From the NCBI RefSeq assembly GCF_008831285.2, contig NC_045142.1, positions 2,175,001-2,239,000 of the forward strand: 64,000 nt of DNA, read 5' to 3'. The translations under genes and the position numbers were made by a program. The stretch comes from Nymphaea colorata (taxonomy: Eukaryota > Streptophyta > Magnoliopsida > Nymphaeales > Nymphaeaceae). The notes beneath the pieces were generated by a model. That model saw only the letters and a list, made by a program, of their open reading frames with translations, ran no database searches and was not told the DNA's origin. Shown one piece after another: positions 1-12,032 of this stretch (position 1 is its first letter; every line of letters starts with the position of its first letter).

Positions 1-227
1 TGAAACTATGAGCAAGGTCTCCTAAATGATAGTTTTGTAAATGATTGTAATTTCTGGCTTCTTAAGGGTTACAGAGTCAACCTGTTGACTCCTACCCAAG
101 CAACGGCCTACTCTAGGCCAGATCATATATGCGAACTACGTAACGTATTGCACCTTGATGCAGAGGAAGACCAGTAGCAGACCTTTGCAAGTTGAAAAGG
201 ATGAAATAAAGGGAACAGAAAGTGTAC

Positions 228-3200
228 AAGATAAAGGTCGACGTAGTCTAGCTGCAAGTCCTTCAGCGTCTTTTCCAGAGCCACCGGTACGTCCTCGGGT
301 GCATGATCTGTATTCCTGTAGGGCCAGCCACGTCAAGAATCTGACAGATAAAATGCTCAAGCAGATGACAAAAGAAGCAATTCCAAATGGAAAACAATAA
401 TAAAACCAACCAAAGTTTTGAGGTAATCCACAAATCTTCACGCTTTACTACTCCTTCATCAAACAGCTTCTTCAGGGCAACCCCGATCTGCACCCAATTA
501 CAGGGCTATTTTATTTGTATCAAGAACTAAATTTTGTCAATAAAAGCTCAAGCCTATGAAGTGATATGTCAGTTCTTGTTCAAATGATATATCAGTTTAT
601 TAATCTAAAGTGATTTCAGATGTGTCCCTTACATGTTGAAAGTACTGCAACCCAAACACAAAAAGAGAATACTCAAGATGATAAAGGTCGATGAGTATGA
701 TATGCCCGCAATGTTAATTTAAAAGGTTTATTGCAATCGTACCACAGATTGGAATATAGTCTGTTTTTAAGTGTCTTCTTTATTCAAATCATGATTCCCC
801 GCCAGTCTAAACGGAAATGATCATTAAATAAGAAGGCCGTTCACATATGGATTAATATGAACAGTTTTTAAATTTTTAGACTACAAGGCAACTTAATTTT
901 TCCTGCCGAGGAAGAAAGTAACTTCAACTACCCGGCCGGAATGGCAATTATACTCAAGATGATAAAGGTCGATGAGTATGATATGCCCGCAATGTTAATT
1001 TAAAAGGTCAACATTATTGCATTAGTACCACAATTTGGAATATGATCTGTTTGTTTCTTCTTTATTCAAATCATGATTCCCCGCCAGTCTAAAAGGAAAT
1101 GATCATTAAATAAGAACGCCGCTCACATGTGGATTAATATGAACAGTTTTTAAAGTTTTAGACTACAAGGTAACTTAATTTTTCATGCCAACAAAAAGGT
1201 AACTTTAACTACCCGGCTGGAATGGCAATTGTTATGCCGTATCCATCAAACAAGAAGCATCTCTCCGCTAAAGGTGGGCGTCGGGCCGAGTGGGCTGGCC
1301 CGGCCTGGCCTGGGCCAGCATTTTTCTGGGACCGGGCTCGGGCCTGATAGGCCGACCCGTTTAAGTTAAAAAAAATATATATTTTTTAATTTTTTATTTT
1401 AATAATATATATTTATTATTAATAAATATATTTTATATTAAAAAATTGTTTTATAATTAAAAAATTATTTTTTATTTTTAAACGGGGGAGCCCGACTGGG
1501 TTGCCCGGCCCGGCCCGGACCCTACCTCTCCGCCATGTGGCCTGGATCTCTTGCAGATTGAACTTTTATGGAATGTAAACTTCCTCATTGTCAATTTAGT
1601 CGGCTAAAAAGAAAAGGTGGTTATGTTGCGATATCGATGTTGTTGGTGGTTGGAAGTGAGTAGCGACGACGGTGCGGGTGAGAAAGACGGATCAAGCATA
1701 TATGAATCAGTAGTCCGAACCTCATTCTCGTTCTCATAGAGTCGAGCACAATCGATATGCCTGTATCCAGCCTGCAACAACATGAAAGAAATTGTTAGGA
1801 TAAAAGCTATATAGTCCTTTTGTTAAGTTCGACCAAACTAGAAAACATAAGCTGGTTGAAAGAAACAGATTTAGAACATAGAAATAGGGATGCGGGACGC
1901 CAATGTACAACTGTTGCATAACTGCATTAGTTTCTTTCTCCATGCCACACCAATTTCTTGATGTGATTTGTCAATGTTGAACATAGTACTGGATCTCAAG
2001 AAGATAAACGATCAACGGCGCTTGCAAGCAGGAACTTTGACCCTACTTTTCTTTCATGGTATTTCCTCTAATTTTGACCCTAATTTTGATCAACGGTTCT
2101 TATCTTTCTAATTTCATTTTAGAATTTTTAGAAACCCATAAGAAGGTGCTTATAACGGAGCTCAAGTTAGGATCCCGGAGCATACCGACGAGCTCAATTT
2201 TCTTTCTACATGAAACATCGCAAGCCACAGGGATCAAATAACCATAGGCTATCTCATGAAAATAAAATATCGTGATTTTTCACCAGTTTACTGCTCGACT
2301 TAATAAAGCGGCTATCATGTTGTGTCACTAACACGAGCAATCGTGCTCCCACCCTTTAACCAGAAGGGGATTTTATGGGGCATCGTTTTAGGGCCACCCA
2401 GAGCTGTTGCATATTAAATTTCGACCGGAGATAGGAAATATGGTCCCATTTTTTCAACATTACCTGTAACTTCTTATCCACTCAAAAAGGACGTTTAGAA
2501 TAAAGTGCTCTTGCCCTCTTGGAATAATGTTCTAAATCACTACATTTCTGTTTGAAAAACATTGCGCTATTATTGTCAAGCGTTCAACTTTTGAATGGAA
2601 AAAAATACTATTTTGTGATTGCATCATGTTTCTTACAGCAAGCGCAAGGTACATTTGAAACAAGTGTTCACACAATGTTCTTAAGTGAAGACTCTGTTCC
2701 AGAAACAGTAAGTTTTATCCAGAAATCAAACACCTCTAAACTTTAAATAACAGAAAATGGCCAGAAGAAAAGACCATTGTCCGAAATGGACAAAATCAAA
2801 CTCTCAAAACGCAAGTAACACCCTCACTATTTTTGCTAAGACCATATAGCTCGCCTTCTCTACAAGACGGTCGATCGCGTAACGGAATCGCCGAAGTTAA
2901 AGGTGTCTTTAGTCCAAACGAGGGTAAATTTCAGTTCCCTACTTCAAAAGTCACTCTAGTGACGTCTTATTGAACTCCTTTGATTGTGACTACTACTTTT
3001 TGATAAAAAAATTCAGAATATCATGGAAAAGGGTCAAATTGAAAGATCAAGAAATTAAAATAACGAAGCTTCTAAAAAGTAGAAACAGAACTTCAAAAAA
3101 GTAGACAAAAATTACAGGAAAAAGCAGACGAATAAAATGAACTAAAGTTTACCTTGACAGCAATTTCCACCGCGTTGCCGACGAGTCCGGGCTCGGATTG

Positions 3201-3284
3201 CCACGTTCCGAGGCCGATCGACGGCATTTTCGCTCCGGTGTTCAACTCAAAGTAGACAACCCCATTGACGTTTTCCTCCGCCAT
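228..3284 (-). CDS. NADPH-dependent aldo-keto reductase (AKR4C-like), 5' half, cut by window edge
   Basis: Cytosolic AKRs of this type use NADPH to reduce aldehydes, ketones and reactive carbonyls. Four minus-strand exons join in frame: 3284-3153 (44 codons from the ATG), 1771-1721 (17 codons), 487-411 and 315-228, all with GT-AG borders. The product opens [20 protein letters not shown] and contains [37 protein letters not shown] and DHAPEDVP. Three of the four catalytic residues are visible: Asp51, Tyr56 and Lys85. Their spacing (5 and 29) fits the AKR family, and the catalytic His would fall at about residue 118, in an exon left of the window. Introns 1 and 2 are long (1,381 and 1,233 bp) and hold repeats. 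The exon-2 donor is GTTCGG, a weak but legal site, and exon 2 is only 51 nt. The reading frame is open throughout. The end of exon 4 at 228, after codons for DLYL, is the least certain boundary. The family is secure, the exact AKR subclass less so. Confidence 0.9.
670..1230. repeat. 281-bp tandem duplication inside AKR intron 2
   Basis: Unit 1 (670-950) and unit 2 (951-1230) both begin with ACTCAAGATGATAAAGG and run head to tail. They share the AAATCATGATTCCCCGCCAG stretch and end in CCCGGC(C/T)GGAATGGCAATT. They differ by scattered substitutions and small indels, for example an extra TCAACA in unit 2. This is a moderately old tandem duplication confined to the intron. Confidence 0.85.
1269..1525. 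mobile_element. hAT-like MITE, copy 1, with 8-bp target-site duplication
   Basis: A 257-bp element has GC-rich ends (left GGTGGGCGTCGGGCC, right GGCCCGGCCCGGACCC) that are imperfect inverted repeats around an almost pure A/T core. CTCTCCGC occurs directly on both sides (1261-1268 and 1526-1533), an 8-bp target-site duplication as hAT transposases make. It lies in AKR intron 2. A second copy is at 60,360-60,611. No coding capacity. Confidence 0.75.
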
Positions 3285-3850
3285 CTACAAACCCCTTGCG
3301 CACGACAAGATCCAATCAGAATTCTCACTTCTAGCTAGAAACCCAAATCCAGTGAGTCAAAAAAACTCGCACAAGAAAAAAGGCCACAATCTCACATGCG
3401 ATCTTCCTTTTATGTCGAAAATTTCCATGCGATCACAACAGAATACAGAAATCGAAATAACATCGAATTTGCTCTTTCCGTTACAAAATATACGTCCAGA
3501 AAGATGATAAAACGAACAAAAAGAGGAAAAAACAGAGAGAAAAGAAGATCGGCATTACTCTTCAAACCGGGAATGTAGGGCAGGTGCTCGGATCAAGACG
3601 GGCGACCAGAATGGAAGGAAGAATCACGAAAGCGATGAGCGGAGAAGCGCCGACAAGAGGAGATGAAATAGCAATAGTCGACGACGACGACTTCGAAATC
3701 AAGTTGCTTCACCTTCGTTCTCCTCCACTCCTTTTGGAGCTTCCGACGACCACATTAAAGCTGCAGTCCTTTTTACGTTTTCCTTCTCCCAAATTTTCGT
3801 TTTGCTTCGTTTTCAAATTTAGTCACCAACTTGTTCACAATTGACGCATG
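3285..3850 (-). promoter_or_regulatory. Leader/promoter region of the AKR gene
   Basis: This stretch lies directly upstream of the AKR start codon at 3284 on the minus strand. It is more GC-rich in its distal part (3,580-3,780). Short open frames here have no recognisable product. I could not place a TATA box or a transcription start, so only its position supports the call. Confidence 0.35.
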
Positions 3851-6190
3851 AGTCTATTTTTTTATTCTGATCGTCAAATCCGTCGTTGATATTTGTAAGG
3901 AAAAAAAAAATATATCATCCCTTCGTTGCTTTACATTAATAGAAAATGACATACGGTTGAAAAGATGAACGCACCACAACTCTTAGTGGTACCAATGATC
4001 CAGTCTTTCACTCATACTTAAGCACCCGAAAGAATATGCATTTGTGAGAATTGGGAGTATAAAAAAAAAAGAGAGAAATCCACGTCCTAATAACATTGTT
4101 ATTTTATGCGCCCTGTGGGTATTGATATTAAAAAAAAAAAGAAAGAAAGAAAGAAAACAACACTAATTTATTTCGTTAACAAAAAGTGTATATATAATTG
4201 AATGGTATTTTTGACTATCAACATGAGCGCTGCCAAATTCATCATAATAAATGATTGATAGGAAAAACGATGGTAATCTAGATAGTAAGAGCCAACGCCA
4301 TTCACCTATACCTTATTTTCTCGAAGCGTTCAACTATATATACTCAATAAGAGTAAACAACGGTAGAAAACAGGGAATGCTCCGGTTTCATTAAATTTGA
4401 CAACATTTTAGTAGGGGTGAAGAAAGAGCTCGTTAAAGTTCTGCTAGTCAACCAATTCGAGCTGAGTCATTTGCTTAACGAGTCTATTTGATTCATTCAA
4501 ATAATCGAGTTGAGTTCGAATTCAACACGTAATTATCGAGTCGAGCTTGAGCCTTAATCGAGTTTGTCGATCCTTAATCAAGTCGATATATTCAAACAAG
4601 TTTACGAGTTTGTTGAACCTTAATCGAGTTGAATTCGAACTCAACACCTAACGATGAATACCAATTCTATGTAAACGAGTTTGTTAAACCTTAGTTGAGT
4701 CGGACTTGAAGTCAACACGTAATTGTCGAGTCGAGTTCGAGCTGCTTTGGTCTAGCGATTCTCAAGCTCGAGTTGAGTCGAGCTCTAAGCTTCATTAGTT
4801 GAGCCGGGCTCGAGTTGACTGAACTTGTGATCGACTTCGCTCTTATTCACCTCTCTACATTAGGTGATCACATTAAGGTAAACAGATGGAAAAGATAGAT
4901 AGAATTTATTGTCTTTTAAAAAGCAAAAGTTAGTGAGAGAGAGGGAGAGAGAGAGGAGAGGGACCAAAACTTTGCAAGCATTTAAACCAAAAAGAAAAGT
5001 TTGGTTTATAATTGTTGTTTGAAAGTTGTTTTATAAACTAAAGAAGAAGATTCTCTTTTCCGTCAGTAACTTTGAAATTTTCAAATGATCGTTGCAGTTG
5101 CGTGCCACTCTGCACAGAGAGAAAGAGAAAGAGAGAGTGTGTGGGAGCTTATGTTTAGATGCATGAAACTAGCCTTTTTAAATAGTGTTTTCGAAAAAGT
5201 TGGGTTGTCTGATTGGTTATCAGAACCAAAACAATTATTTTTTATGAATAACATGGAAGTGATAGATTATTCACTCCATTTTGAAAAATAGATTTTGGCA
5301 AAAACTCATTTTTCTTGTCATGTAAACATAGTGAAACTGTGTTTTGGAAACAAAATCTTTTTCTTTTTTTGTCACATATATATATATATATATAATATGA
5401 TAATTATCTTTATCCCTTCTTTTTCAAATTATCTTTTGTTTTTTGCTTTAACATGTCATATTCAAAATTTTCGCGTGGAACTCAAAGTGCCATCCTTTGG
5501 ATTGCATGAAGTATGATTCATAAAATAGTAAGATATAATTTTATTATACCGATATTTACAGCATATGAGCTTTTTCCTCTGGTTTTCACTGTCAAAAAGT
5601 CACTCTAAAGTTGCATTTGATCAGTAAATAAACTTTTCAAAAAGCAAGCCACGCTTTTATCCAGCTGGTAAAGATGGAGCTATTAAAAACAAGCGAGCTC
5701 ACAACCAGGATTGAAGACTCATAAAAGTTATAAAAAAAATTCCAACAAAAAAGAGGGCAACTGAAAATTATCACCGCATGATACCAAAATTTGAATTTGT
5801 TTATTGTTAAAAAATAATACCAAATAATTAATCAAATTTGTCGTAATATTTACATCTGCATTCATGTCTAACCTACACGTAAATTATGCTAATCAAATCC
5901 CATTTGTTTTAGAACACTAAGTTTGAGTAGGAAACTAAGTTTATAACATTAAGTTTGAGTAGATCCGAACCAAATCCAAACCGTTTAGATCCAGCCTCCA
6001 GTATGCACTGCGGCCGCCTGATGCCGGCGGATGTCTTCTTTTCTCCGATCATATTAAAATGGAAAGGAAAGAGGCAGAGACGAGGTCATAGAATACTAGC
6101 AAAAAATGGCAAAACAAAGAAAGCCCCTTCCTTCTCTAACGTGGCCCTGCTCTCTCGCATAGGCAAAATGGTAGTCTCTGCTTTCTAGGG
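3851..6190. other. Intergenic DNA between divergent AKR and CASP-like genes
   Basis: AT-rich DNA with no coding region I can support. It contains poly-A/GA tracts (4,060-4,150 and 4,932-4,960), a GAGCTCG-rich foldback element (4,412-4,856), a short TA run near 5,380 and two copies of ACTAAGTTTGAGTAG-like sequence near 5,915-5,965. The last ~200 bases are GC-richer and pyrimidine-rich and probably hold the promoter and start of the CASP-like leader. Confidence 0.5.
4412..4856. mobile_element. GAGCTCG-rich foldback element, copy 1
   Basis: Starts TAGGGGTGAA and ends TTCACCTCT(CTA), an imperfect terminal inverted repeat. The interior is packed with GAGTCGAGCTCGAG-type motifs in both orientations, so the element can fold on itself. 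A better preserved relative is at 52,536-52,968. No open reading frame. Non-autonomous DNA transposon is the likeliest class. I saw no clear target-site duplication. Confidence 0.6.
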
Positions 6191-6377
6191 TTATGCTTTC
6201 TGACATTCCCGTCGAGTTCCCAGCAGAGAACGATTTCTGGTCATTGGATTTCGTCTCCGGACAATTCCCAGCCATTCGACTCGTGCCCGTTTCGATTGCT
6301 GTTAGGTTTTCTGCAGTTGGGCCGTTGGGCTGTCTGAAGCCGACCGACATCTTTCAGGCAGCGAGAGAGTGAGAGAG

Positions 6378-9300
6378 ATGAAGGATCTTCCGGGGACTCC
6401 GGGTACCATTAGCGGCCTGCTGCTCCGGATGGGTCAGTGTCTATTTGCGGCGGCTTCGATTGCCGCCATGGTGACGGCTACTGGCTTCTCTAGCTACACT
6501 GCTTTCTGGTTCTTACTCCCTCCCCCTCTCTTTTTCTCTATTGTTACGCAATTGCGAATGCCTTTTTCTTCATAGGATTGCTAGTGTTGCTTTTGCCACG
6601 ATTGTTGTTCCTTTTTAGGATTATTATTCTGGAAGAGTTGTCACTTTGAATCGGTTGTTGTGGCAAATTTCTTGTTTGTTATTCGAAAGTATGGCTTGTA
6701 CTTGATCAAGTATATATTAGAAAGGGCATGGTTGCAGGTGGCTGGTTAGTTTGATCTTACGAGTGTTTGTTCTCGGTCTTATTTGGTGGAAGACATGCGT
6801 GAACTTAGGCAACATTCGATGTAACACGATTCATTGAGTAATAATGTGCTAGGGGTTTCCGATGAAGTGTTTGTTCTGTTCTTTCGTGTAAAGCAACGAC
6901 AAGTACTTGCATGGGCTTAGACTGATCAAGAAATATCTGCAATCAGAGTCCAAAGAAATGGGTATAGCCGTGAACAGAGAAAGTGTGAAGGTGCGTTCGA
7001 GAGCCTCGGACCCTCTGTCACAGGAACTCAACACCAAAATCCATGTCTTATAAATCCAAGGCTCTCATCGATATAAATAGTAATTTAAGGTGCATCACTT
7101 TCACATACTTACCAGGAAGAGAAGTGGATATGGAAAGCGATATGTGATGTACGATAAGGAAGTGAGTAAAGAAAAACAGAGGGAAGGGGTTGCAATTGTG
7201 AAATGCCTATGGAAGCAGGGGAAAAGTAAAAATATGTGGAACCGGTGTTGGGATGTGAACAAGAAAAAAGAAAGTGCAGGATGAGACAAGGACACTGGTA
7301 CCAGCAAATGTGAAAACACTGAAACAAACATATAAAAAGAATAATACATGTTTGTAAGAAAAATATACAGAAGGGAAGCAGAAATCATGGAGAGGTGGGT
7401 AAGGAATGTTTGGAAGCCAATAAGAAGCTTGGCGTCTGGGAGGGAAAGGCGAGATGAGAGGTCAGGCGAGAAGCAAAGGAAGAAGTGCACATACCTTTGG
7501 AGGGGGGCACGTTTCCTGGTGCTCTCCTTCCATCTAGGCCCTAGGTGACGAAGTGCTTCTGATTATGAAAATGCATGTTTTATGGTATTCCTCTTTGAGG
7601 TAATTTGATTGCAGGGTCCATACATCTGTTCCAGCAGCTATATATTCTGTCCCATGCATTCCATGGTGATGGGTATAATGCATAGAACACATAAAAAGCA
7701 ATCCATGATGAGAATTTGATGTGGCCACAATGTTTAGAATGGTAGCCTTTCGGCAGCTATTATAAGAGCATTTGAACAACGGATCTCAAGCAGTAACCAT
7801 GCTTTTTCTGTGTTCATTGACAAAGTTTTTATGTGAAATCAACTGAAGAGAAAGGAAGAGAGAGGGGAAGGTGGGGTCTGTTCTTTATACTGTGATCTCA
7901 AAATCTGACAAATCTCAGATCAGGTTAGATCCAACAAGTGACTCATCCTTGACATTTCTCAGTGTCTTGTGTTAGCTATAAATAATGCTGGCACTATTCT
8001 GCTTTGTATATAAATATAAATATGTATTTACGTTTATAGAGCCTACTTGTATATAGCTTTTGAGTATGTTTCATTACATGAAATGCTAGGTCATATAAAT
8101 CTTCTTTTAGATGGTATTGTAGTATATATTTTGTTAAACAGCAAAACATTTCTTGCTGATATGAGAGGACAGTCGATCATGGAAGAGTATTAACACTAAG
8201 CACCACATGACATGGCTGGCGAGTGTCATGATTAAATATCTGCCAAAGATCTATTTCTCCTGCAACATTAAAAATTAATTCTGTTGCGTTTTGCACTTCT
8301 GGTCTTTACTCTATGCTTAGCTGATGAGAATATGAGACCTAAAACAAGTCCTACGAAGAGAACAAAAATTCTCCTTCTGACCACACTAACATGGCCTTGA
8401 AGAGACAATCCATTGCTGTAGCCAGCCAAGTCTGGCCACTTGAGCTTGCAAAGATATCTGGCTTATAAGTTGGGATGGGGTCCTTTGATCATATATTCAC
8501 GAGTGTCTCAGGTTCTACTGATTTCCCAATTAAAATCTACATGACAGGTGAGTCGGTGACAAATACAATAAACTTGCAGTTGTAATTCTGACATCAAGTC
8601 TAATCTTGTTTTCATTCCAAGGGCTGTGGTCGTATTCCACGGAAACATGACCCACATCTTTTGGTGTGTGTTGTCAAATAAATTTTATGTTAATCTCATT
8701 GTTGCTTCTAATATCATTTGTGATTGAATTTTTACATATAAAAGCGAAAATACCTCCACTTGCACGTCTCTACTGGAGAGGCAGGAGGACAAATCTTGAA
8801 GATGTTTGATAATAAAGTTCTTCTTTCCTATTAAGAATGTCTTCTCCTTTACTAAGGAGCTGCTTCTTTTGTGGATCATGCTGACTTTCAAAAGCTTTGG
8901 ATTTTCTTTGTTCTTACTATTTCATGATGGACTTTGTGTTAAAGGAAAAAAAAGATAGTTTCTCTAAAGATCTTCTTCACTTTCAGCTATTTGATTGCTT
9001 CAATGGGCCTTCAAGTATTGTGGAGCCTGGGCCTAGCATGTCTGGATGCCTATGCCTTGAGAATCAAGAGAGACTTGCAGAATCCTGTCCTAGTGAGCCT
9101 GTTTGTTGTTGGTGACTGGGTAAGGCTCTTCCAGTAAAGCTCCAACTTGACTGGAACTTTTAACTGCTTTTTTGCTATGCATCTTCTACTTTACTCATTT
9201 CCCATTTTCCCTCTCGCTGGAGAAATTTGCAGTAACCGATGTGTGTGTGAGAGAGAGGAAGAGTGCACGAGTTCCCAAAGTAATGCTATTATACTTTTCA

Positions 9301-10006
9301 AGTTATTTTGGCTGGCTTAGAAACAGAGGCCATGTCTAGATGTTGCCAATGAATGACTAGTTTGTGTCGATCTTCAAACTTGATGAAGTATGTATGACCA
9401 GGTCCTTTTGAACCAATACAATTGTTCCACTATGTCTATGCACATTGGGGCTGTTATGGATTTGGCTTCACATTGACCTACAACCATTTCCGTTCACGTA
9501 TATTCCTTATCGATGGATATAGCAATGCCAGTGTTTAGCATTTTATGCAGTGTGGAGCTTGTTTGTACTTTTATTGTGAATAGATTGATGTAGAAGGAAA
9601 ATGTTACAAGCGCCATTGATTAGAGGTGGCCCAACTTTGTGTCTCCTGCAAGTTAGATGGATGCCTGTGGATGTAGGAAAAGTGGTTCAGATTGTAGCCT
9701 AGGAATCAGGCCCTCCAGAATATTTGGTGCTTTATTTGACTGGCTTAAATTGTGAGAAGAGTTATCTTGAACTGAATTGCATGTATGAATGAATATTGGC
9801 AGGTTACGGCGATACTTTCTCTTGCAGCAGCATGCTCATCAGCCGGGGTGACGGTTCTTTATGCAAGGGACGTGGGATATTGCAATAACAAGAATGCTCC
9901 CATGCCATGCCAAAAGTTTCAGCTTTCAGTTGCTCTGGCGTTTGGTACCTGGTTTCTCATAGCACTTTCCTCACTCATAATGTTTTGGCTTTTGGCTTCT
10001 GTCTGA
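6378..10006 (+). CDS. CASP-like protein, CASPL5B type (complete, 155 aa, 3 exons)
   Basis: CASP-like proteins are four-pass plasma-membrane proteins related to the Casparian-strip scaffold proteins. Most CASPL5 members have no settled function. Exons: 6378-6508, 8987-9119 and 9803-10006, with GT-AG junctions. The first splits a Cys codon (TG/C). The 155-residue product opens [20 protein letters not shown]. Hydrophobic segments lie near residues 20-38, 44-67, 79-107 and 126-154, matching the family's four helices. Family-typical stretches include [48 protein letters not shown], and the extracellular C-x(6)-MPC pair before helix 4. Length is normal for the family. An in-frame GTG nine bases upstream is not needed. 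The ATG at 6378 follows a GAGAGA leader and gives the normal N-terminus. Intron 1 (2,478 bp) and intron 2 (683 bp) hold no recognised gene. Open frames inside them are spurious. Confidence 0.93.
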
Positions 10007-11738
10007 GAACTAGGTTGGTGCTCGTTTGGCCGTGTACTGATGTTTGTATATAAAAATGGAACTTAATTTTGCGTATCTACAAACAACTGTTATAGTCATC
10101 ACATCTCTCTCTCTCTCTCATTCATATTTAGCAAAAGCGGGGGAGATCTCATCGTGGTCGTTTGATTGCTGGAACAAAATACCTGTTGTCATGCTTTCCA
10201 TGGTAAGAGGTAGGCAAATGGAATACATGAAAGTTGTTATCGTCTGAAGTGGGTGTCTTCAGCCAGCCATCTCTGACCGTTGGAGGTTGTCACTGTAGTC
10301 TGGCCCACCGTTTAAGTGGCTGAAGTCGCTGGGGCCTCAAACAGTTGATAAGCAAATATTTTGGGAATCACATGCTGGCCCTGCCAATATTTGGTTTCTT
10401 AATTTCAACCATTTGTCAAACTTGTAAAACCACTGTTCTCTCATTCAAATTGGAACAGCAGAATGAATTCAACAGTTAGGAGTCTTCATAGATTCATTGT
10501 TGTAAAAAACTCCATCTCTGCGGCTGTTATTGCTGTTAGTACCTGATTGGTAACAATGTTTCAAGTGAAAATTTTCTCCTTATAAAGCAAGTATTCCTCT
10601 CAAGGACTTGAAAATCTTTTGCTGACAAATTAACCAACAATTCAATCCGATTTTGGATCTAAGTTCGAATCTCATGGAGCTATACTGTATTAGATGATGA
10701 TGTCGTTTAAGAGTGTGTTTGGGTTATACCTATAAATGAACTTTTTGGAGGCAAGGTGTTTGTGACAATTAAAACTGGGTTTGTGAAAAAACCCAGTTTT
10801 GACAAAATGACAACTTTAATATAAATCCATCTCTCAAAATTATGTTTTCCAAAGAGCGTAAATAACTTGCCCTTCCAAACTTTTCATAGAAAACATTGTT
10901 TAATACTCAAACATACATATCAGGCTTCCAAGAAACTAGTTTTAGTTTTGCATTACAATATTAAGGAGGCATTTGAATGGCTCGTAACTCAATTTTATAA
11001 AACTTGTGAGTTTTTTTTAATGACTTTTGAAAACTTAGTCTGTTTGTTTTGAGTGACACATGTACAACTTATTCTTTTATAAACAACTTCCACTGTTAAG
11101 GTTTTTCATTTCTTTTGACAAAATCAGGTTTTGTTATGGGTGAGGGATGTTTCCCACTGTCCAGAAAAAGGCTGAAGCCCTACACAACCCCTTATCTCAT
11201 ATGGTACAAGACATGTTTTTGGTGTTTCATATTGCCACCTCGTTATGCTTCAACTTGCATGTTAGTGATTCTTTATTTTGCAGAAGAGAGGGTTCATGCT
11301 ACAAAGATTTGAAATGGGAATGAGCCGCCTACCGGTTCTGTCCCAACAGTTGCACCAATCCCCTTGGAGATGACAAAATCAGGTTTTGTTAAAAAGTAGA
11401 TTTTAACCAAATTTTGGCGGCACCCTGACTCTACCAAAACATAGAATGGAAATTCCAGAATCATAATTCTTCTTCAAACTGAAAAATAATCAAAATTCCA
11501 GGTTTTAATTTATTAATTCTAGAAACAAATTACTCAGTTTGTTTAATAGTTTTAATTTCTTAAAAAAATGAGCATTTTAACACTAAATTTTGTGATTTTG
11601 AGTATATCAGATGCGCCCTAGGGGTGTCAAATAAATGCCCATAAGTTTTGTAGGATTCATCGGCGCAGCTCAAACAAAACTTATTTTTTCATGCCATGAG
11701 ATCGCTGAGCCATATGGCCATACAAAAGAGCAGCAGCT
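10007..11738. other. CASPL 3' UTR and intergenic DNA with small repeats
   Basis: The first few hundred bases are probably the CASP-like 3' UTR, including a short CT run near 10,108. Beyond that the DNA is AT-rich. A 12-bp hairpin (AAAACTGGGTTT and its complement) lies at about 10,768-10,797, and a retroposon-like insertion lies at 11,137-11,370. Sequence near 11,758-11,780 (GGTGGCCATCGGGCC) looks like a broken end of the hAT-like MITE family. No gene seen. Confidence 0.5.
11137..11370. mobile_element. Short retroposon-like insertion with 21-bp target-site duplication
   Basis: A 234-bp segment is bracketed by an identical 21-bp direct repeat at 11,116-11,136 and 11,371-11,391 (core ACAAAATCAGGTTTTGT). 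Such a long exact duplication is typical of LINE-driven insertion. Its right end (GTTGCACCAATCCCCTTGG) resembles segments at 28,945-28,972 and 50,495-50,515, so it belongs to a dispersed family. I see no poly-A tail. SINE or 5'-truncated retroposon is the best guess. Confidence 0.55.
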
Positions 11739-11744
11739 CACGTG
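11739..11744. promoter_or_regulatory. CACGTG (G-box) upstream of the HRLI gene
   Basis: A perfect CACGTG palindrome about 290 bp upstream of the TATA box at 12,025. It is the core recognised by plant bHLH and bZIP factors. The ACGT core recurs at 11,893-11,899 (ACACGTCAG). Function is inferred from motif and position only. Confidence 0.35.
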
Positions 11745-12024
11745 CTTCGTCCTGATTACGGGTGGCCATCGGGCCTGGTGCTGTTCGATTCGGACTCGTG
11801 CTTGAGTCGGCTCGGATCACATGAATAGGTCGTTCGGTTGGGTTTGACGTTTACGTGTTTCCTTTGGTCAACCACGTTTTAACATAAAGGAGACACGTCA
11901 GCGGCCAAATAGGAAACACAAACGCCAGCGGAGCCGTCGGATCTGTCACGGTCGTCTTCGCGTGTCGACGGCGGCGATTGCTTCAATTTGAAACGACGAA
12001 CACCTCCCGAGAAGAAACCGGACG

Positions 12025-12032
12025 TATAAAAG
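12025..12032 (+). promoter_or_regulatory. TATA box of the HRLI gene
   Basis: TATAAAAG in a GC-rich surround, 291 bp upstream of the ATG at 12,316. This puts transcription start near 12,055-12,065 and predicts a 5' leader of about 255 nt rich in GAGAG and CTTCTC runs. The best TATA match in the upstream GC-rich zone. Confidence 0.65.

Noticed and set aside
7101-7490. 129-codon minus-strand open frame
   Set aside because: Lies inside intron 1 of the CASP-like gene, has biased Ser/Phe/Leu composition from the antisense of purine-rich DNA, and no recognisable domain.
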